64,000 nt of DNA from Acidovorax sp. FHTAMBA (GCF_038958875.1 NZ_CP152407.1:1247501-1311500), one strand, 5' to 3'. Positions 22,968 through 31,750 are shown, counted from the stretch's first letter. Made by a program: numbers and translations. Notes: generated from the letters alone by a model not told the origin.

Positions 22968-24958
22968 TGAAGATCCGCAAGGAACTGTATTTCGGCTTCA
23001 CGCTGATGGCGCTGATCATCTGCGCGGCGCTTGCGATGGTGTTCAGCGTCGAGCGGATGACCAATGGCCACTACGGGCTGCTCATGCTGTCGCTGGTGGT
23101 GGTGGCCATCATGCTGGGGTTTCCCACCGCTTTTACCCTCATGGGCATGGGCATGCTGTTTGCATTCTTTGCCTACCACTCGGGGGACCAGTCGGCGGCG
23201 GGAGCGCTCAAGCAGACGCTGGACCTCATGGTGCAGCGTGCTTTCTCGGTAATGGGCAACGATGTGCTCATCTCCATTCCACTGTTCGTGTTCATGGGCT
23301 ACCTCGTCGAGCGTGCCAACCTCATCGAGAAGCTGTTTCGCAGCCTGCACCTTTCGCTGGCGCGGGTGCCCGGATCGCTCGGGGTGGCCACGCTGGTCAC
23401 CTGTGCCGTGTTTGCGACCGCCACGGGCATCGTGGGGGCGGTGGTCACGCTGATGGGGCTGCTGGCCTTGCCGCAGATGCTGCGCGCTGGCTATGACGTG
23501 CGCCTGTCGGCCGGCGTCATCACGGCCGGGGGTTGCCTGGGTATCCTGATTCCTCCGTCGGTGCTTCTCATCGTGTATGGCGCCACCGCGGGTGTGTCTG
23601 TCGTGCAGCTGTATGCGGGGGCGTTCTTTCCCGGGATCATGCTGGCGGGGCTGTACATCCTGTACGTGATCATCATGGCCAAGCTCAAGCCCGACTGGGC
23701 GCCGCCGCTCACGGCCGAGCAACGCGTCGTGCCGTTGCCGGCCGGTCTGCGGGCCATCGGCGCCACAGCGAACGGCTGGGCGCCGGGCAGCCTGGTCAAC
23801 GCCCTCAAGGGCCGTCGCAACCAGGGGGTGTCCACGGGCTACCTGCTGGGACAGCTGGGCATTGCATTGCTGCCGGCGGTGCTCTTTGCGGTGGTCGCGG
23901 TCGGCAGCTACCAGAGCGCCACCCGCGTGGTGGTCGAAGAGGCGTATACCGAGCTGCAGGCGATGGGTGCGGGTTCGGAAGACGCCGCCACGTCGGGCTC
24001 CGGCCTGGCCGAGCCGGAAGGCTCCGGGCTGGCAGAACCACCCGCCGATGACGAGGTGGCCGAACCCGCCGGGGCCGATGCCGTGGCAGAGCCTCCGGGT
24101 GCTGAAGCGGCGGCCAACGATGCTGCCAATCCGGGCACCGCAGAGCCGCCTGCAGCAGCAGGGGTTGCAGGGAACAATGGGGATGCGCCCGCTGCCACCA
24201 CCAAACCGGCGTCTACCGGGTTCTGGATCGGGCTGGGTGTGGGTGCCGTGGCGCTGGTGGTGTTCTACGCCATCCTGAGCTACGCGCGACTGGAAGTCTT
24301 CAAGATGCTGCTGTCGAGCTTCTTCCCGTTGCTGATCCTGATCCTTGCCGTGCTGGGCTCCATTGTGTTTGGCCTGGCAACACCCACGGAGGCGGCAGCC
24401 GTGGGTGCCTTCGGCGGCTTTGTGCTGGCGGCGGCCTACCGGCAGCTCACCTTCAATGTGGTCAAGGAGTCTGTGTTTCTCACGGCCAAGACCAGCGCCA
24501 TGGTCTGCTGGCTGTTTGTCGGCTCTGCGATTTTCTCGGCCGCCTTCGCGCTGCTGGGGGGGCAGGAGCTGGTCGAGCAGTGGGTGCTGGGCATGAACCT
24601 CACCAAGACCCAGTTCCTCGTGCTCTCGCAGGTCATCATCTTCATCTTGGGCTGGCCGCTGGAGTGGACGGAGATCATCGTGATCTTCATGCCCATCTTC
24701 ATCCCGCTGCTGGACAACTTCGGGGTGGACCCGCTGTTCTTCGGGCTGCTGGTGGCGCTGAACCTGCAGACTGCCTTCCTGAGCCCGCCGGTGGCGATGA
24801 GCGCGTTCTATCTGAAAGGCGTTGCGCCCAAACACGTGACGCTGAACCAGATCTTTGCGGGTATGTTGCCGTTCATGGGTATTCAGGTTCTGGCCATTGT
24901 GCTGCTGTACCAGTTCCCGGCCATTGGCCTGTGGCTGCCGCAGGTGCTCTACCGGTAG
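22967..24958 (+). CDS. TRAP transporter large permease (DctM) with long low-complexity insert
   Basis: 663 residues, where typical DctM proteins are about 425. The first half (ISIPLFVFMGYLVERANLIEK, TAGGCLGILIPPSVLLIVYG) and the second half (GLATPTEAAAVGAFGG, FLSPPVAMSAFYLKG) are normal. Between them lies an extra block of about 170 residues. It has one membrane segment (about 295-315), an Ala/Glu/Pro/Gly-rich stretch (about 335-413) and a second segment (about 415-432). The frame is clean throughout, so it is not a fusion artefact. The insert may form an exposed loop. The ATG at 22967 shares a base with the dctQ stop. Confidence 0.88.
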   Translation: MKIRKELYFGFTLMALIICAALAMVFSVERMTNGHYGLLMLSLVVVAIMLGFPTAFTLMGMGMLFAFFAYHSGDQSAAGALKQTLDLMVQRAFSVMGNDVLISIPLFVFMGYLVERANLIEKLFRSLHLSLARVPGSLGVATLVTCAVFATATGIVGAVVTLMGLLALPQMLRAGYDVRLSAGVITAGGCLGILIPPSVLLIVYGATAGVSVVQLYAGAFFPGIMLAGLYILYVIIMAKLKPDWAPPLTAEQRVVPLPAGLRAIGATANGWAPGSLVNALKGRRNQGVSTGYLLGQLGIALLPAVLFAVVAVGSYQSATRVVVEEAYTELQAMGAGSEDAATSGSGLAEPEGSGLAEPPADDEVAEPAGADAVAEPPGAEAAANDAANPGTAEPPAAAGVAGNNGDAPAATTKPASTGFWIGLGVGAVALVVFYAILSYARLEVFKMLLSSFFPLLILILAVLGSIVFGLATPTEAAAVGAFGGFVLAAAYRQLTFNVVKESVFLTAKTSAMVCWLFVGSAIFSAAFALLGGQELVEQWVLGMNLTKTQFLVLSQVIIFILGWPLEWTEIIVIFMPIFIPLLDNFGVDPLFFGLLVALNLQTAFLSPPVAMSAFYLKGVAPKHVTLNQIFAGMLPFMGIQVLAIVLLYQFPAIGLWLPQVLYR

Positions 24959-25025
24959 AGCGGATGTGAGCCTTCCCTGGTGCGCTCGGGAACCTGGCAG
25001 GCGGGCCAGGGCTCGCTGCGACGCC

Positions 25026-25049
25026 AAGGCGCCCTGGTGGCGCCTTTTT
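25026..25049 (+). terminator. Terminator of the TRAP operon
   Basis: AAGGCGCC (25026-25033), loop CTGGT, GGCGCCTT (25039-25046) running into TTTTT. Follows dctM by 67 bases and precedes the NIF3 gene. Confidence 0.85.
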
Positions 25050-25076
25050 ACATGGGGCGGCAGCGACAATACGGGC

Positions 25077-25838
25077 ATGAGCATTTCCCGTACTGAACTC
25101 CTGCAGGCTTTCGATGGCCTGTTGCAACCCGAGCGTTTCAAGGACTACGGCCCCAACGGGCTGCAGGTGGAAGGCAAGGCCGATATTTCCCGTGTCGTGA
25201 GCGGCGTGACGGCCAGCCGCGCGCTGATCGAGGCGGCCATTGCAGCGCGGGCTGATGCGATCTTTGTGCACCATGGCCTGTTCTGGCGCGGACAGGATGG
25301 CCGTGTGACGGGGTGGATGAAACAACGGCTCCAGTTGCTGCTGGCGCATGACATCAATCTGTTTGCCTACCACCTGCCGCTCGATGCCCACCCCGAGCTG
25401 GGCAACAACGCACAGCTCGGCCGCGTCCTGGGGCTGACGCCCGATGCGCGGTTTGGCGATCAGGATCTGGGCTTTGCCGCACCTGCCGCGTTTGCCCACG
25501 GGCAGGCGCTTGCAGACCATGTGGCCCAATCGCTCGGCCGCACCGTGACCTGGGTGCCGCCCGACGGTGCTGCAGCGCAGCGGCCCGTTCGCCGCGTAGC
25601 CTGGTGCACGGGCGGGGCGCAGGGGTACTTTGAGGCGGCAATTGCAGCGGGCGCCGAGGTGTTTGTGACCGGGGAAATATCCGAACCCCAGGCGCACCTG
25701 GCCCGCGAGACCGGCGTGGGGTTCATTGCTGCCGGCCACCATGCGACCGAGCGCTATGGCGCGCCCGCGGTGGCGGCGCAGGTGGCCCATCAGTTCGGCC
25801 TGGCCCACGAGTTCATCGAGATCGACAACCCCGCCTGA
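25077..25838 (+). CDS. NIF3-family metal-binding protein (YbgI-like)
   Basis: 253 residues from the ATG at 25077; the frame is open from 24855 but that overlaps dctM. Dinuclear-metal motifs are IFVHHGLFWRG, FAYHLPLDAHPELGNN and FIAAGHHATERYG. NIF3/YbgI proteins are assigned as GTP cyclohydrolase-like or ring-opening hydrolases, and the true substrate is unsettled. It sits between the TRAP terminator and a repeat copy before pdxA. Confidence 0.9.
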   Translation: MSISRTELLQAFDGLLQPERFKDYGPNGLQVEGKADISRVVSGVTASRALIEAAIAARADAIFVHHGLFWRGQDGRVTGWMKQRLQLLLAHDINLFAYHLPLDAHPELGNNAQLGRVLGLTPDARFGDQDLGFAAPAAFAHGQALADHVAQSLGRTVTWVPPDGAAAQRPVRRVAWCTGGAQGYFEAAIAAGAEVFVTGEISEPQAHLARETGVGFIAAGHHATERYGAPAVAAQVAHQFGLAHEFIEIDNPA

Positions 25839-25859
25839 GTGGGCCCTGTGCCACGTCGT

Positions 25860-25925
25860 TTGCTATTAATAGTATAGCTATTGGCGCTTATCCAGAAAGC
25901 GCTGGAGCCCGATTTTGCTTTGAAC
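25860..25925 (+). repeat. Intergenic hairpin repeat, copy 4 (forward)
   Basis: TTGCTATTAATAGTATAGCT arm, core GGCGCTTATCCAGAAAGCGC, then TGGAGCCC and GATTTTGCTTTGAA. A near-consensus copy between the NIF3 gene and pdxA. Confidence 0.88.
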
Positions 25926-25933
25926 CAACCACC

Positions 25934-26962
25934 ATGCATCCCTTAGCCATCACCCAGGGAGACTCCGCAGGCATTGGCCCTGAAATCGTCGCCAAGGCAT
26001 TTCGCGACGCGCCAGACGCTTTGCGGGGCTGTTTCGTGGTGGGCGATGTGGCCACACTGCGGCGTGCCGGGCAAGCCATCGTGCGGCCGGGCGTTCCGAC
26101 GGTGCCCGTGGCACAGATCGCGAGCCCGGCCGATGTGCGGGGCGTGCCCCCCCGCTGCATCCCCGTCCTGCAGTTGGCGGGGATTGCGGGGCCGCAGCCC
26201 TGGGGGCAGATCAGCGCCGATGCTGGACGGGCCGCTGCCGACTGCGTGGTGTGGGCGGCGCGCGCAGCACTGCGGGGCGAGGTGGCGGGATTGGTCACGG
26301 CGCCCCTGCACAAGGAGGCTTTGGCGGCCGCCTGCGTGGCGTTTCCCGGGCACACCGAGCTGTTGCAGGCTGAGGCAGCTGTACACCAGGGTGTGGCGCT
26401 GGCGCAAATGCCTGTGCGCATGATGCTGGCCAGCGACGAGCTGCGGACCGTGCTGGTCAGCATCCACATGTCACTGCGCGATGCCATTGCTGCGGTCACG
26501 ACGGAGAACATCTTGCAGACGCTGCAGATCACGCACGCCGCCCTGGTCCGCAGCCTGGGCCGACCGCCGCGCATTGCGGTGGCGGGGCTCAATCCCCATG
26601 CCGGAGAAGGAGGCCTGTTCGGCAGTGAAGAGGTCGAGGTGATCGCCCCTGCCCTCGCTGCGGCGCGCGCACAGGGGCTGGATGTGCACGGGCCCATTGC
26701 GCCCGATACGGTGTTCATGCGGGCACGCCGTGCACCGGGCCGCGCGGGCGAATTTGACGTGGTCATCGCGATGTACCACGACCAGGGGCTGATTCCGGTC
26801 AAGTACCTGGGTGTGGACAAAGGGGTGAACGTGACGCTGGGCCTGCCCCTGGTTCGCACCAGCCCGGACCATGGCACAGCGTTCGACATCGCCGGGCAAG
26901 GCGTGGCCGATGCCGCAAGCCTGGTGGAGGCCGTGCGCATGGCGCGCGCGCTTTCGGCCTGA
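25934..26962 (+). CDS. pdxA: 4-hydroxythreonine-4-phosphate dehydrogenase
   Basis: NAD-dependent step of vitamin B6 synthesis from erythrose-4-phosphate. 342 residues, starting MHPLAITQGDSAGIGPEIVAKAF. Metal-binding His residues are in FPGHTELLQ, NPHAGEGGLFGSEE and MYHDQGLIPVKYLG. The tail RTSPDHGTAFDIAGQG is typical. The start lies about nine bases past a repeat copy. Confidence 0.96.
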   Translation: MHPLAITQGDSAGIGPEIVAKAFRDAPDALRGCFVVGDVATLRRAGQAIVRPGVPTVPVAQIASPADVRGVPPRCIPVLQLAGIAGPQPWGQISADAGRAAADCVVWAARAALRGEVAGLVTAPLHKEALAAACVAFPGHTELLQAEAAVHQGVALAQMPVRMMLASDELRTVLVSIHMSLRDAIAAVTTENILQTLQITHAALVRSLGRPPRIAVAGLNPHAGEGGLFGSEEVEVIAPALAAARAQGLDVHGPIAPDTVFMRARRAPGRAGEFDVVIAMYHDQGLIPVKYLGVDKGVNVTLGLPLVRTSPDHGTAFDIAGQGVADAASLVEAVRMARALSA

Positions 26963-27003
26963 GGCCGCGTGCCGCTGACCGCTGGACACGCGGGGTCAAG
27001 AGG

Positions 27004-27435
27004 CTATTTCTTGAGGCTGTCCCTGATTTCCCGCAGCAGGACAATGTCTTCCGGGGCGGCGGCGGGCGCTGCCGGGGCGGGCGGCGGGGCCTCGCGCTTC
27101 ATGCGGTTGATCTGCTTGATCATCACAAAGATGATGAACGCCAGGATGAAGAAGTTGACGGCCACCGTCAGGAAGTTGCCATAGGCAAACACCGGCACGC
27201 CTGCTTTTTTCAGGGCGTCCAGGGTCATGGCCGTGCCCGGTGGAACCGTGCCGAGCACCACGAAGAGGTTGGAAAAGTCGAGCTTGCCAAAGACCAGCCC
27301 CACCACCGGCATGATCAGGTCGGACACCACCGAATCCACGATCTTGCTGAATGCAGCGCCGATGATCACACCTACCGCCAGGTCAACCACATTTCCCTTG
27401 ACCGCAAACTCCCTGAACTCCTGCATCATCCCCAT
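27004..27435 (-). CDS. mscL: Large-conductance mechanosensitive channel
   Basis: Opens under membrane tension during osmotic downshock. From the ATG at 27435 (AAGGAG 6 bases upstream) it has 143 residues: MGMMQEFREFAVKGNVVDLA, pore helix 1 through GAAFSKIVDSVVSDLIMPV, a periplasmic loop, then helix 2 (FLTVAVNFFILAFIIFVMI). The cytoplasmic C-terminus is Pro/Ala-rich. It is divergent from the petABC promoter. Confidence 0.96.
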   Translation of the reverse strand: MGMMQEFREFAVKGNVVDLAVGVIIGAAFSKIVDSVVSDLIMPVVGLVFGKLDFSNLFVVLGTVPPGTAMTLDALKKAGVPVFAYGNFLTVAVNFFILAFIIFVMIKQINRMKREAPPPAPAAPAAAPEDIVLLREIRDSLKK

Positions 27436-27508
27436 GTTGTGCTCCTTGTGTAGATGGTGATGCCGGAGTATTGCCCGACTTGGGCCACTGTCAAGCCAGT
27501 CCTTCACA

Positions 27509-27538
27509 TTGAAATAACCATTTTCACTCCGCTACAAT
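27509..27538 (+). promoter_or_regulatory. Sigma-70 type promoter of petABC
   Basis: TTGAAA (27509-27514), 18-base spacer, TACAAT (27533-27538), 43 bases before the petA ATG. The match to both hexamers is good. Confidence 0.65.
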
Positions 27539-27580
27539 TCGCGGTTGACCCAACAATAGCGATGTTTACCGAGGATCCCC

Positions 27581-28177
27581 ATGAGTGACACACCAGTCGA
27601 CACCAGTAAAAGGACGTGGCTGATTGCGTCCGGATGTGCCGGTGCCGCTGGCGGAGTGGCCGTAGCAGTGCCTTTCGTCAGTAGTTTCCAGCCTTCGGAA
27701 AAAGCCAGAGCGGCCGGTGCCGCTGTGGAGGTGGATATCTCCACCTTGCAGCCCGGTGAAAAGCTGACCGTTGAATGGCGCGGCAAACCGGTGTGGATCC
27801 TCAAGCGCACCCCCCAGCAGCTCGAGTCTCTCGCTCAGACCGAGTCCCAGCTGGCCGATCCCAAGTCGGATCGCAATACGTACCCCACGCCGGAGTACGC
27901 CAAGAACCAGCATCGCTCGATCAAGCCCGAAGTGTTCGTGGGTGTTGGCATTTGCACCCATCTGGGCTGCTCGCCCGGGGACAAGTTTCAGACCGGTCCC
28001 CAGCCATCGCTGCCGGACGACTGGCACGGTGGATTCCTCTGCGCCTGCCATGGTTCCACGTTCGACGTGGCCGGCCGGGTCTTCAAAAACAAGCCGGCGC
28101 CTGACAACCTGGAAGTGCCGCCGCACATGTATCTGTCCGACACGGTGCTGTTGATCGGCGAAGACAAGAAGGCCTGA
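27581..28177 (+). CDS. petA: Ubiquinol-cytochrome c reductase, Rieske iron-sulfur subunit
   Basis: 198-residue subunit carrying the [2Fe-2S] cluster of the cytochrome bc1 complex. Ligands are in CTHLGCSPGD and CACHGSTFD. The N-terminus TSKRTWLIASGCAGAAGGVA is a Tat-type signal anchor with Lys-Arg in place of Arg-Arg. The soluble head is periplasmic. GAGGA precedes the ATG. It is the first gene of petABC. Confidence 0.97.
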   Translation: MSDTPVDTSKRTWLIASGCAGAAGGVAVAVPFVSSFQPSEKARAAGAAVEVDISTLQPGEKLTVEWRGKPVWILKRTPQQLESLAQTESQLADPKSDRNTYPTPEYAKNQHRSIKPEVFVGVGICTHLGCSPGDKFQTGPQPSLPDDWHGGFLCACHGSTFDVAGRVFKNKPAPDNLEVPPHMYLSDTVLLIGEDKKA

Positions 28178-28188
28178 GGTATATCGAC

Positions 28189-29601
28189 ATGGCTGAATTC
28201 AAGGAAATCTCCCCCAACGCGTCGGCAGGCGCCAAGGTCACGAACTGGTTCGAGAACCGCTTCCCGACCGCGTTTGACGCCTATCGCGTGCACATGTCGG
28301 AGTACTACGCTCCGAAGAACTTCAACTTCTGGTACATCTTCGGCTCGCTGGCACTGGTGGTGCTGGTGATCCAGATCGTGACCGGCATCTTCCTGGTCAT
28401 GCACTACAAGCCCGACGCCAACCTGGCGTTTGCTTCGGTCGAGTACATCATGCGTGATGTGCCCTGGGGTTGGCTGATCCGCTACATGCACTCCACAGGG
28501 GCCTCGGCCTTCTTTGTGGTGGTCTATCTGCACATGTTCCGTGGGCTCATCTACGGCAGCTACCGCAAGCCGCGTGAGCTGGTCTGGATTTTTGGCTGCG
28601 CCATCTTCCTGTGCCTGATGGCCGAGGCCTTCATGGGTTACCTGCTGCCCTGGGGCCAGATGTCGTACTGGGGCGCCCAGGTGATCGTGAACCTGTTTGC
28701 CGCCATTCCGTTCATCGGCCCCGATCTGGCTCTGTTGATCCGTGGCGACTTCGTGGTGGGTGATGCCACGCTGAACCGCTTCTTCAGCTTCCACGTGATC
28801 GCTGTGCCGCTGGTGCTGCTGGGTCTGGTGGTGGCCCACTTGCTGGCGCTGCACGACGTGGGTTCCAACAACCCCGATGGCGTGGAGATCAAGGGCCCCA
28901 AGGCGCCCAAGGATGCCAATGGCAAGCCGCTTGATGGCGTGCCGTTCCACCCCTACTACACGGTGCACGACATCTTCGCGCTGAGCATGTTCCTGATGGC
29001 GTTCACGGCCGTGGTGTTCTTCGCGCCCGAGTTTGGTGGCTACTTCCTGGAGTACAACAACTTCATCCCGGCTGACCCGCTGGTGACGCCGCTGCACATT
29101 GCGCCAGTCTGGTACTTCACGCCGTTCTACTCGATGCTGCGCGCGATCACCACGGAAATGATGTACGTGCTGGTCCTGTGTGTGGTTGCCGGTGCTGCTT
29201 TCGGGGTGTTCAAGGCCAAATTGCCGAGCTTCGTCAAGGCAGGCATTGTGGGCGCTGCGGCTGTCGCCATCGTGCTGATGCTGTCGATTGACGCCAAGTT
29301 CTGGGGCGTGGTGGTGATGGGTGGTGCCGTGATCATCCTGTTCTTCCTGCCCTGGCTGGACCACAGCCCGGTCAAGTCGATCCGTTACCGCCCCGACTGG
29401 CACAAGTACCTGTATGCCGTATTTGTGATCATCTTCCTGATCCTGGGCTATTTGGGTGTTCAGCCTCCTTCCCCCATTGGTGAGCGAGTGTCGCAGGTGG
29501 GTACGCTGTTCTATTTCGGGTTCTTCCTGCTGATGCCCTGGTGGAGCCGTATCGGCGAGCCGAAGCCCGTGCCTGACCGCGTGACCTTTGTGGCGCACTG
29601 A
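28189..29601 (+). CDS. petB: Cytochrome b of the bc1 complex
   Basis: 470 residues with eight or more membrane helices and two haem b groups. His ligands are in MHSTGASAFFVVVYLHMFRG and FHVIAVPLVLLGLVVAHLLALHD. The Qo-site motif is PVWY (IAPVWYFTPFYSML) where mitochondria and Rhodobacter have PEWY. An insert GPKAPKDANGKPLDG lies before the PYYTVHDIF region. It is 11 bases after petA. It moves protons by the Q cycle. Confidence 0.97.
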   Translation: MAEFKEISPNASAGAKVTNWFENRFPTAFDAYRVHMSEYYAPKNFNFWYIFGSLALVVLVIQIVTGIFLVMHYKPDANLAFASVEYIMRDVPWGWLIRYMHSTGASAFFVVVYLHMFRGLIYGSYRKPRELVWIFGCAIFLCLMAEAFMGYLLPWGQMSYWGAQVIVNLFAAIPFIGPDLALLIRGDFVVGDATLNRFFSFHVIAVPLVLLGLVVAHLLALHDVGSNNPDGVEIKGPKAPKDANGKPLDGVPFHPYYTVHDIFALSMFLMAFTAVVFFAPEFGGYFLEYNNFIPADPLVTPLHIAPVWYFTPFYSMLRAITTEMMYVLVLCVVAGAAFGVFKAKLPSFVKAGIVGAAAVAIVLMLSIDAKFWGVVVMGGAVIILFFLPWLDHSPVKSIRYRPDWHKYLYAVFVIIFLILGYLGVQPPSPIGERVSQVGTLFYFGFFLLMPWWSRIGEPKPVPDRVTFVAH

Positions 29602-29619
29602 GCCCAGGAGAGAACAACA

Positions 29620-30378
29620 ATGAAGAAAATCATCCTCACGCTGGTGGCCGCCCTGGGTTTTGCTGCCGGCTCTGCACTGGCCGCCGGCGGTGGCATTCCG
29701 CTGGACAAGGCGCCAGTCAAGACGAACGATCTGGCCTCCTTGCAAAATGGCGCCAAGGTATTCGTCAACTACTGCCTGAACTGCCACTCTGCAGCCTTCA
29801 TGCGGTTCAATCGGCTCAAGGACATCGGATTGACCGACCAGCAGGTCAAGGACAACCTGCTGTTCACGACCGACAAGGTCGGCGAGACCATGAAGGCAGC
29901 CATTGACCCCAAACAGGCGAAGGTATGGTTCGGTGCCAATCCTCCCGACCTGACAGTGATTGCCCGTTCGCGGGCGGGTGCTGGCGGCTCGGGTGCTGAC
30001 TACCTTTACACCTACCTGCGCACGTACTACCGTGACGACACCAAGCCCACAGGCTGGAACAACCTCGTGTTTCCCAACGTGGGAATGCCCCATGTGTTGT
30101 GGGAGTTGCAGGGCGACCGGCGTCCGGTCTTCGAGGAGCATGAAAGCCATGGTCACAAGACCCAGGTCTTCAAGGGTTGGGAACAGGTCAAGCCTGGCCT
30201 CATGACCCCGCTTCAGTATGACCAGACCGTGGGTGACCTGGTGAACTACATGCAGTGGATGGGCGAACCCGCGCAAAACACACGCAAGCGCGTGGGCGTC
30301 TGGGTGCTGATTTTCCTGGGCGTTTTCACCCTGATTGCCTGGAGGCTCAATGCGGCCTTCTGGAAAGACGTGAAGTAA
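29620..30378 (+). CDS. petC: Cytochrome c1 of the bc1 complex
   Basis: 252 residues. A signal peptide (MKKIILTLVAALGFAAGSALA) is followed by the c-type haem site CLNCH near residue 52. The C-terminal anchor VGVWVLIFLGVFTLIAW holds it in the membrane with a periplasmic head. It passes electrons from the Rieske protein to soluble cytochrome c. Last gene of petABC; a hairpin terminator follows. Confidence 0.96.
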   Translation: MKKIILTLVAALGFAAGSALAAGGGIPLDKAPVKTNDLASLQNGAKVFVNYCLNCHSAAFMRFNRLKDIGLTDQQVKDNLLFTTDKVGETMKAAIDPKQAKVWFGANPPDLTVIARSRAGAGGSGADYLYTYLRTYYRDDTKPTGWNNLVFPNVGMPHVLWELQGDRRPVFEEHESHGHKTQVFKGWEQVKPGLMTPLQYDQTVGDLVNYMQWMGEPAQNTRKRVGVWVLIFLGVFTLIAWRLNAAFWKDVK

Positions 30379-30402
30379 CACGCACGGAGCCGAACCAACG
30401 CA

Positions 30403-30433
30403 GGCACCCTTCATGGGGTGCCAATGGTTTTTT
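30403..30433 (+). terminator. Terminator of petABC
   Basis: GGCACCC (30403-30409), loop TTCATG, GGGTGCC (30416-30422), then AATGG and six Ts. Confidence 0.75.
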
Positions 30434-30436
30434 GCA

Positions 30437-30473
30437 GAGTGGGCGCTTTTGGCGTCCCACTCTTTTGATTTTT
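30437..30473 (+). terminator. Second hairpin directly before sspA
   Basis: GAGTGGG (30437-30443) pairs with CCCACTC (30456-30462); CGC/GCG extends the stem. TTTTGATTTTT follows. It ends at the sspA Shine-Dalgarno (AGGAG), so it can be a second terminator or part of the sspA leader. Confidence 0.6.
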
Positions 30474-30487
30474 AGGAGCTTCCCACC

Positions 30488-31099
30488 ATGATGGTGCTTT
30501 ACTCGGGTACGACCTGTCCCTTCTCACACCGCTGCCGTTTTGTCCTGTTCGAAAAAGGCATGGATTTTGAAATCCGCGATGTGGACCTGTACAACAAGCC
30601 CGAAGACATCAGTGTGATGAACCCCTATGGCCAGGTTCCGATTCTGGTCGAGCGCGATCTGATCCTGTACGAGTCGAACATCATCAACGAGTACATCGAC
30701 GAGCGCTTCCCCCATCCCCAGCTGATGCCTGGCGACCCGGTGGATCGCGCGCGCGTGCGCCTGTTCCTGCTCAACTTCGAGAAGGAACTGTTCGTCCATG
30801 TGAACATCCTCGAATCGCGGGCCACGAAGGGCAACGAGAAGGCGCTGGAGAAGGCGCGTGCTCACATTCGTGACCGCCTGACGCAGCTCGCCCCCGTGTT
30901 CCTCAAGAACAAGTACATGCTGGGTGACAACTTCTCCATGCTGGATGTGGCGATCGCTCCATTGCTCTGGCGCCTTGACTACTACGGTATTGACCTGTCC
31001 AAGAACGCTGCCCCGCTGCTCAAGTATGCGGAACGCATCTTTTCGCGCCCTGCCTATATCGAAGCGCTGACGCCTTCAGAAAAGGTCATGCGCAAGTAA
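30488..31099 (+). CDS. sspA: Stringent starvation protein A
   Basis: 203-residue RNA-polymerase-associated protein with a glutathione S-transferase fold. The thioredoxin-like N-half is MMVLYSGTTCPFSHRCRFVL with NPYGQVPILVERD, and the helical C-half includes YMLGDNFSMLDVAIAPLLWRL. The position after petABC and before sspB is standard. AGGAG lies nine bases ahead of the ATG. Confidence 0.94.
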   Translation: MMVLYSGTTCPFSHRCRFVLFEKGMDFEIRDVDLYNKPEDISVMNPYGQVPILVERDLILYESNIINEYIDERFPHPQLMPGDPVDRARVRLFLLNFEKELFVHVNILESRATKGNEKALEKARAHIRDRLTQLAPVFLKNKYMLGDNFSMLDVAIAPLLWRLDYYGIDLSKNAAPLLKYAERIFSRPAYIEALTPSEKVMRK

Positions 31100-31148
31100 T
31101 CTGCGGCCTGTCTCATACGTTTATCCACCGCAGCAGCCTAGAGCCCTC

Positions 31149-31700
31149 ATGACCGCACAGGAATCGACCTCCACGCGCCCGTATCTCATCCGTGCCCTTT
31201 ACGAGTGGTGCACCGACAATGGACTCACGCCCTATGTGGCGGTGCGCGTGGACGATTCTGTACAGGTGCCGCGTGAGTATGTGAAGGACGGTGAGATCGT
31301 TCTGAACATCAGTTTTGATGCGACCAGTGCATTGCAGCTGGGCAACGATTTCATCGAGTTCAAGGCCCGGTTTGGCGGCAAGCCGCGTGAGATCCTTGTG
31401 CCCGTCGGGCGGGTGATCGCCATCTATGCCCGTGAGAACGGACAAGGCATGGCTTTTCCGCCCCCTGTGGACGTGCTCGGCGGAGGTGCCGTTCCCGGGG
31501 CCATTGCGCCAACGCTGTCGGAAGTGGTGTCCCCTGGAGATGCTGTCGCAGCCGGCGGTGCGCCCGCAGTTGTCGATGAACGTGTGGTCCAGCTGGTGTC
31601 TACGGATGATGGCGCGAAGGGTGGCGACGAGGGCGGCGACGCGCCGCGGCCACCGCCTGCGTCGGGCGGCGCACGACCCGCGCTGAAGCGTGTGAAATAA
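31149..31700 (+). CDS. sspB: ClpXP adaptor SspB (stringent starvation protein B)
   Basis: Delivers ssrA-tagged proteins to ClpXP. 183 residues; the folded part (about 10-115) begins STRPYLIRALYEWCTDNG and includes VLNISFDATSALQLGNDFI and the substrate groove. A disordered Gly/Ala/Asp tail follows and ends GGARPALKRVK, which fits the short basic ClpX-binding end. Same operon as sspA. Confidence 0.93.
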   Translation: MTAQESTSTRPYLIRALYEWCTDNGLTPYVAVRVDDSVQVPREYVKDGEIVLNISFDATSALQLGNDFIEFKARFGGKPREILVPVGRVIAIYARENGQGMAFPPPVDVLGGGAVPGAIAPTLSEVVSPGDAVAAGGAPAVVDERVVQLVSTDDGAKGGDEGGDAPRPPPASGGARPALKRVK

Positions 31701-31750
31701 GCGCGTTTTGTTCTTTTGTGCTGCTTTTTCCACGATAAAATGCAGCCTTC

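Noticed and set aside
22949..25141. 730-codon minus-strand frame opposite dctM
   Set aside because: Very rich in His, Arg, Gln and Gly, as antisense of a GC-rich membrane gene; no start context or motif.
28189..29601. petB as a fusion of cytochrome b and c1
   Set aside because: c1 is the separate petC gene with its own signal peptide and haem site; petB length is within the range of proteobacterial cytochrome b.
27988..30414. 808-codon minus-strand frame opposite petABC
   Set aside because: Antisense of three well-supported genes; low-complexity His/Gln composition.
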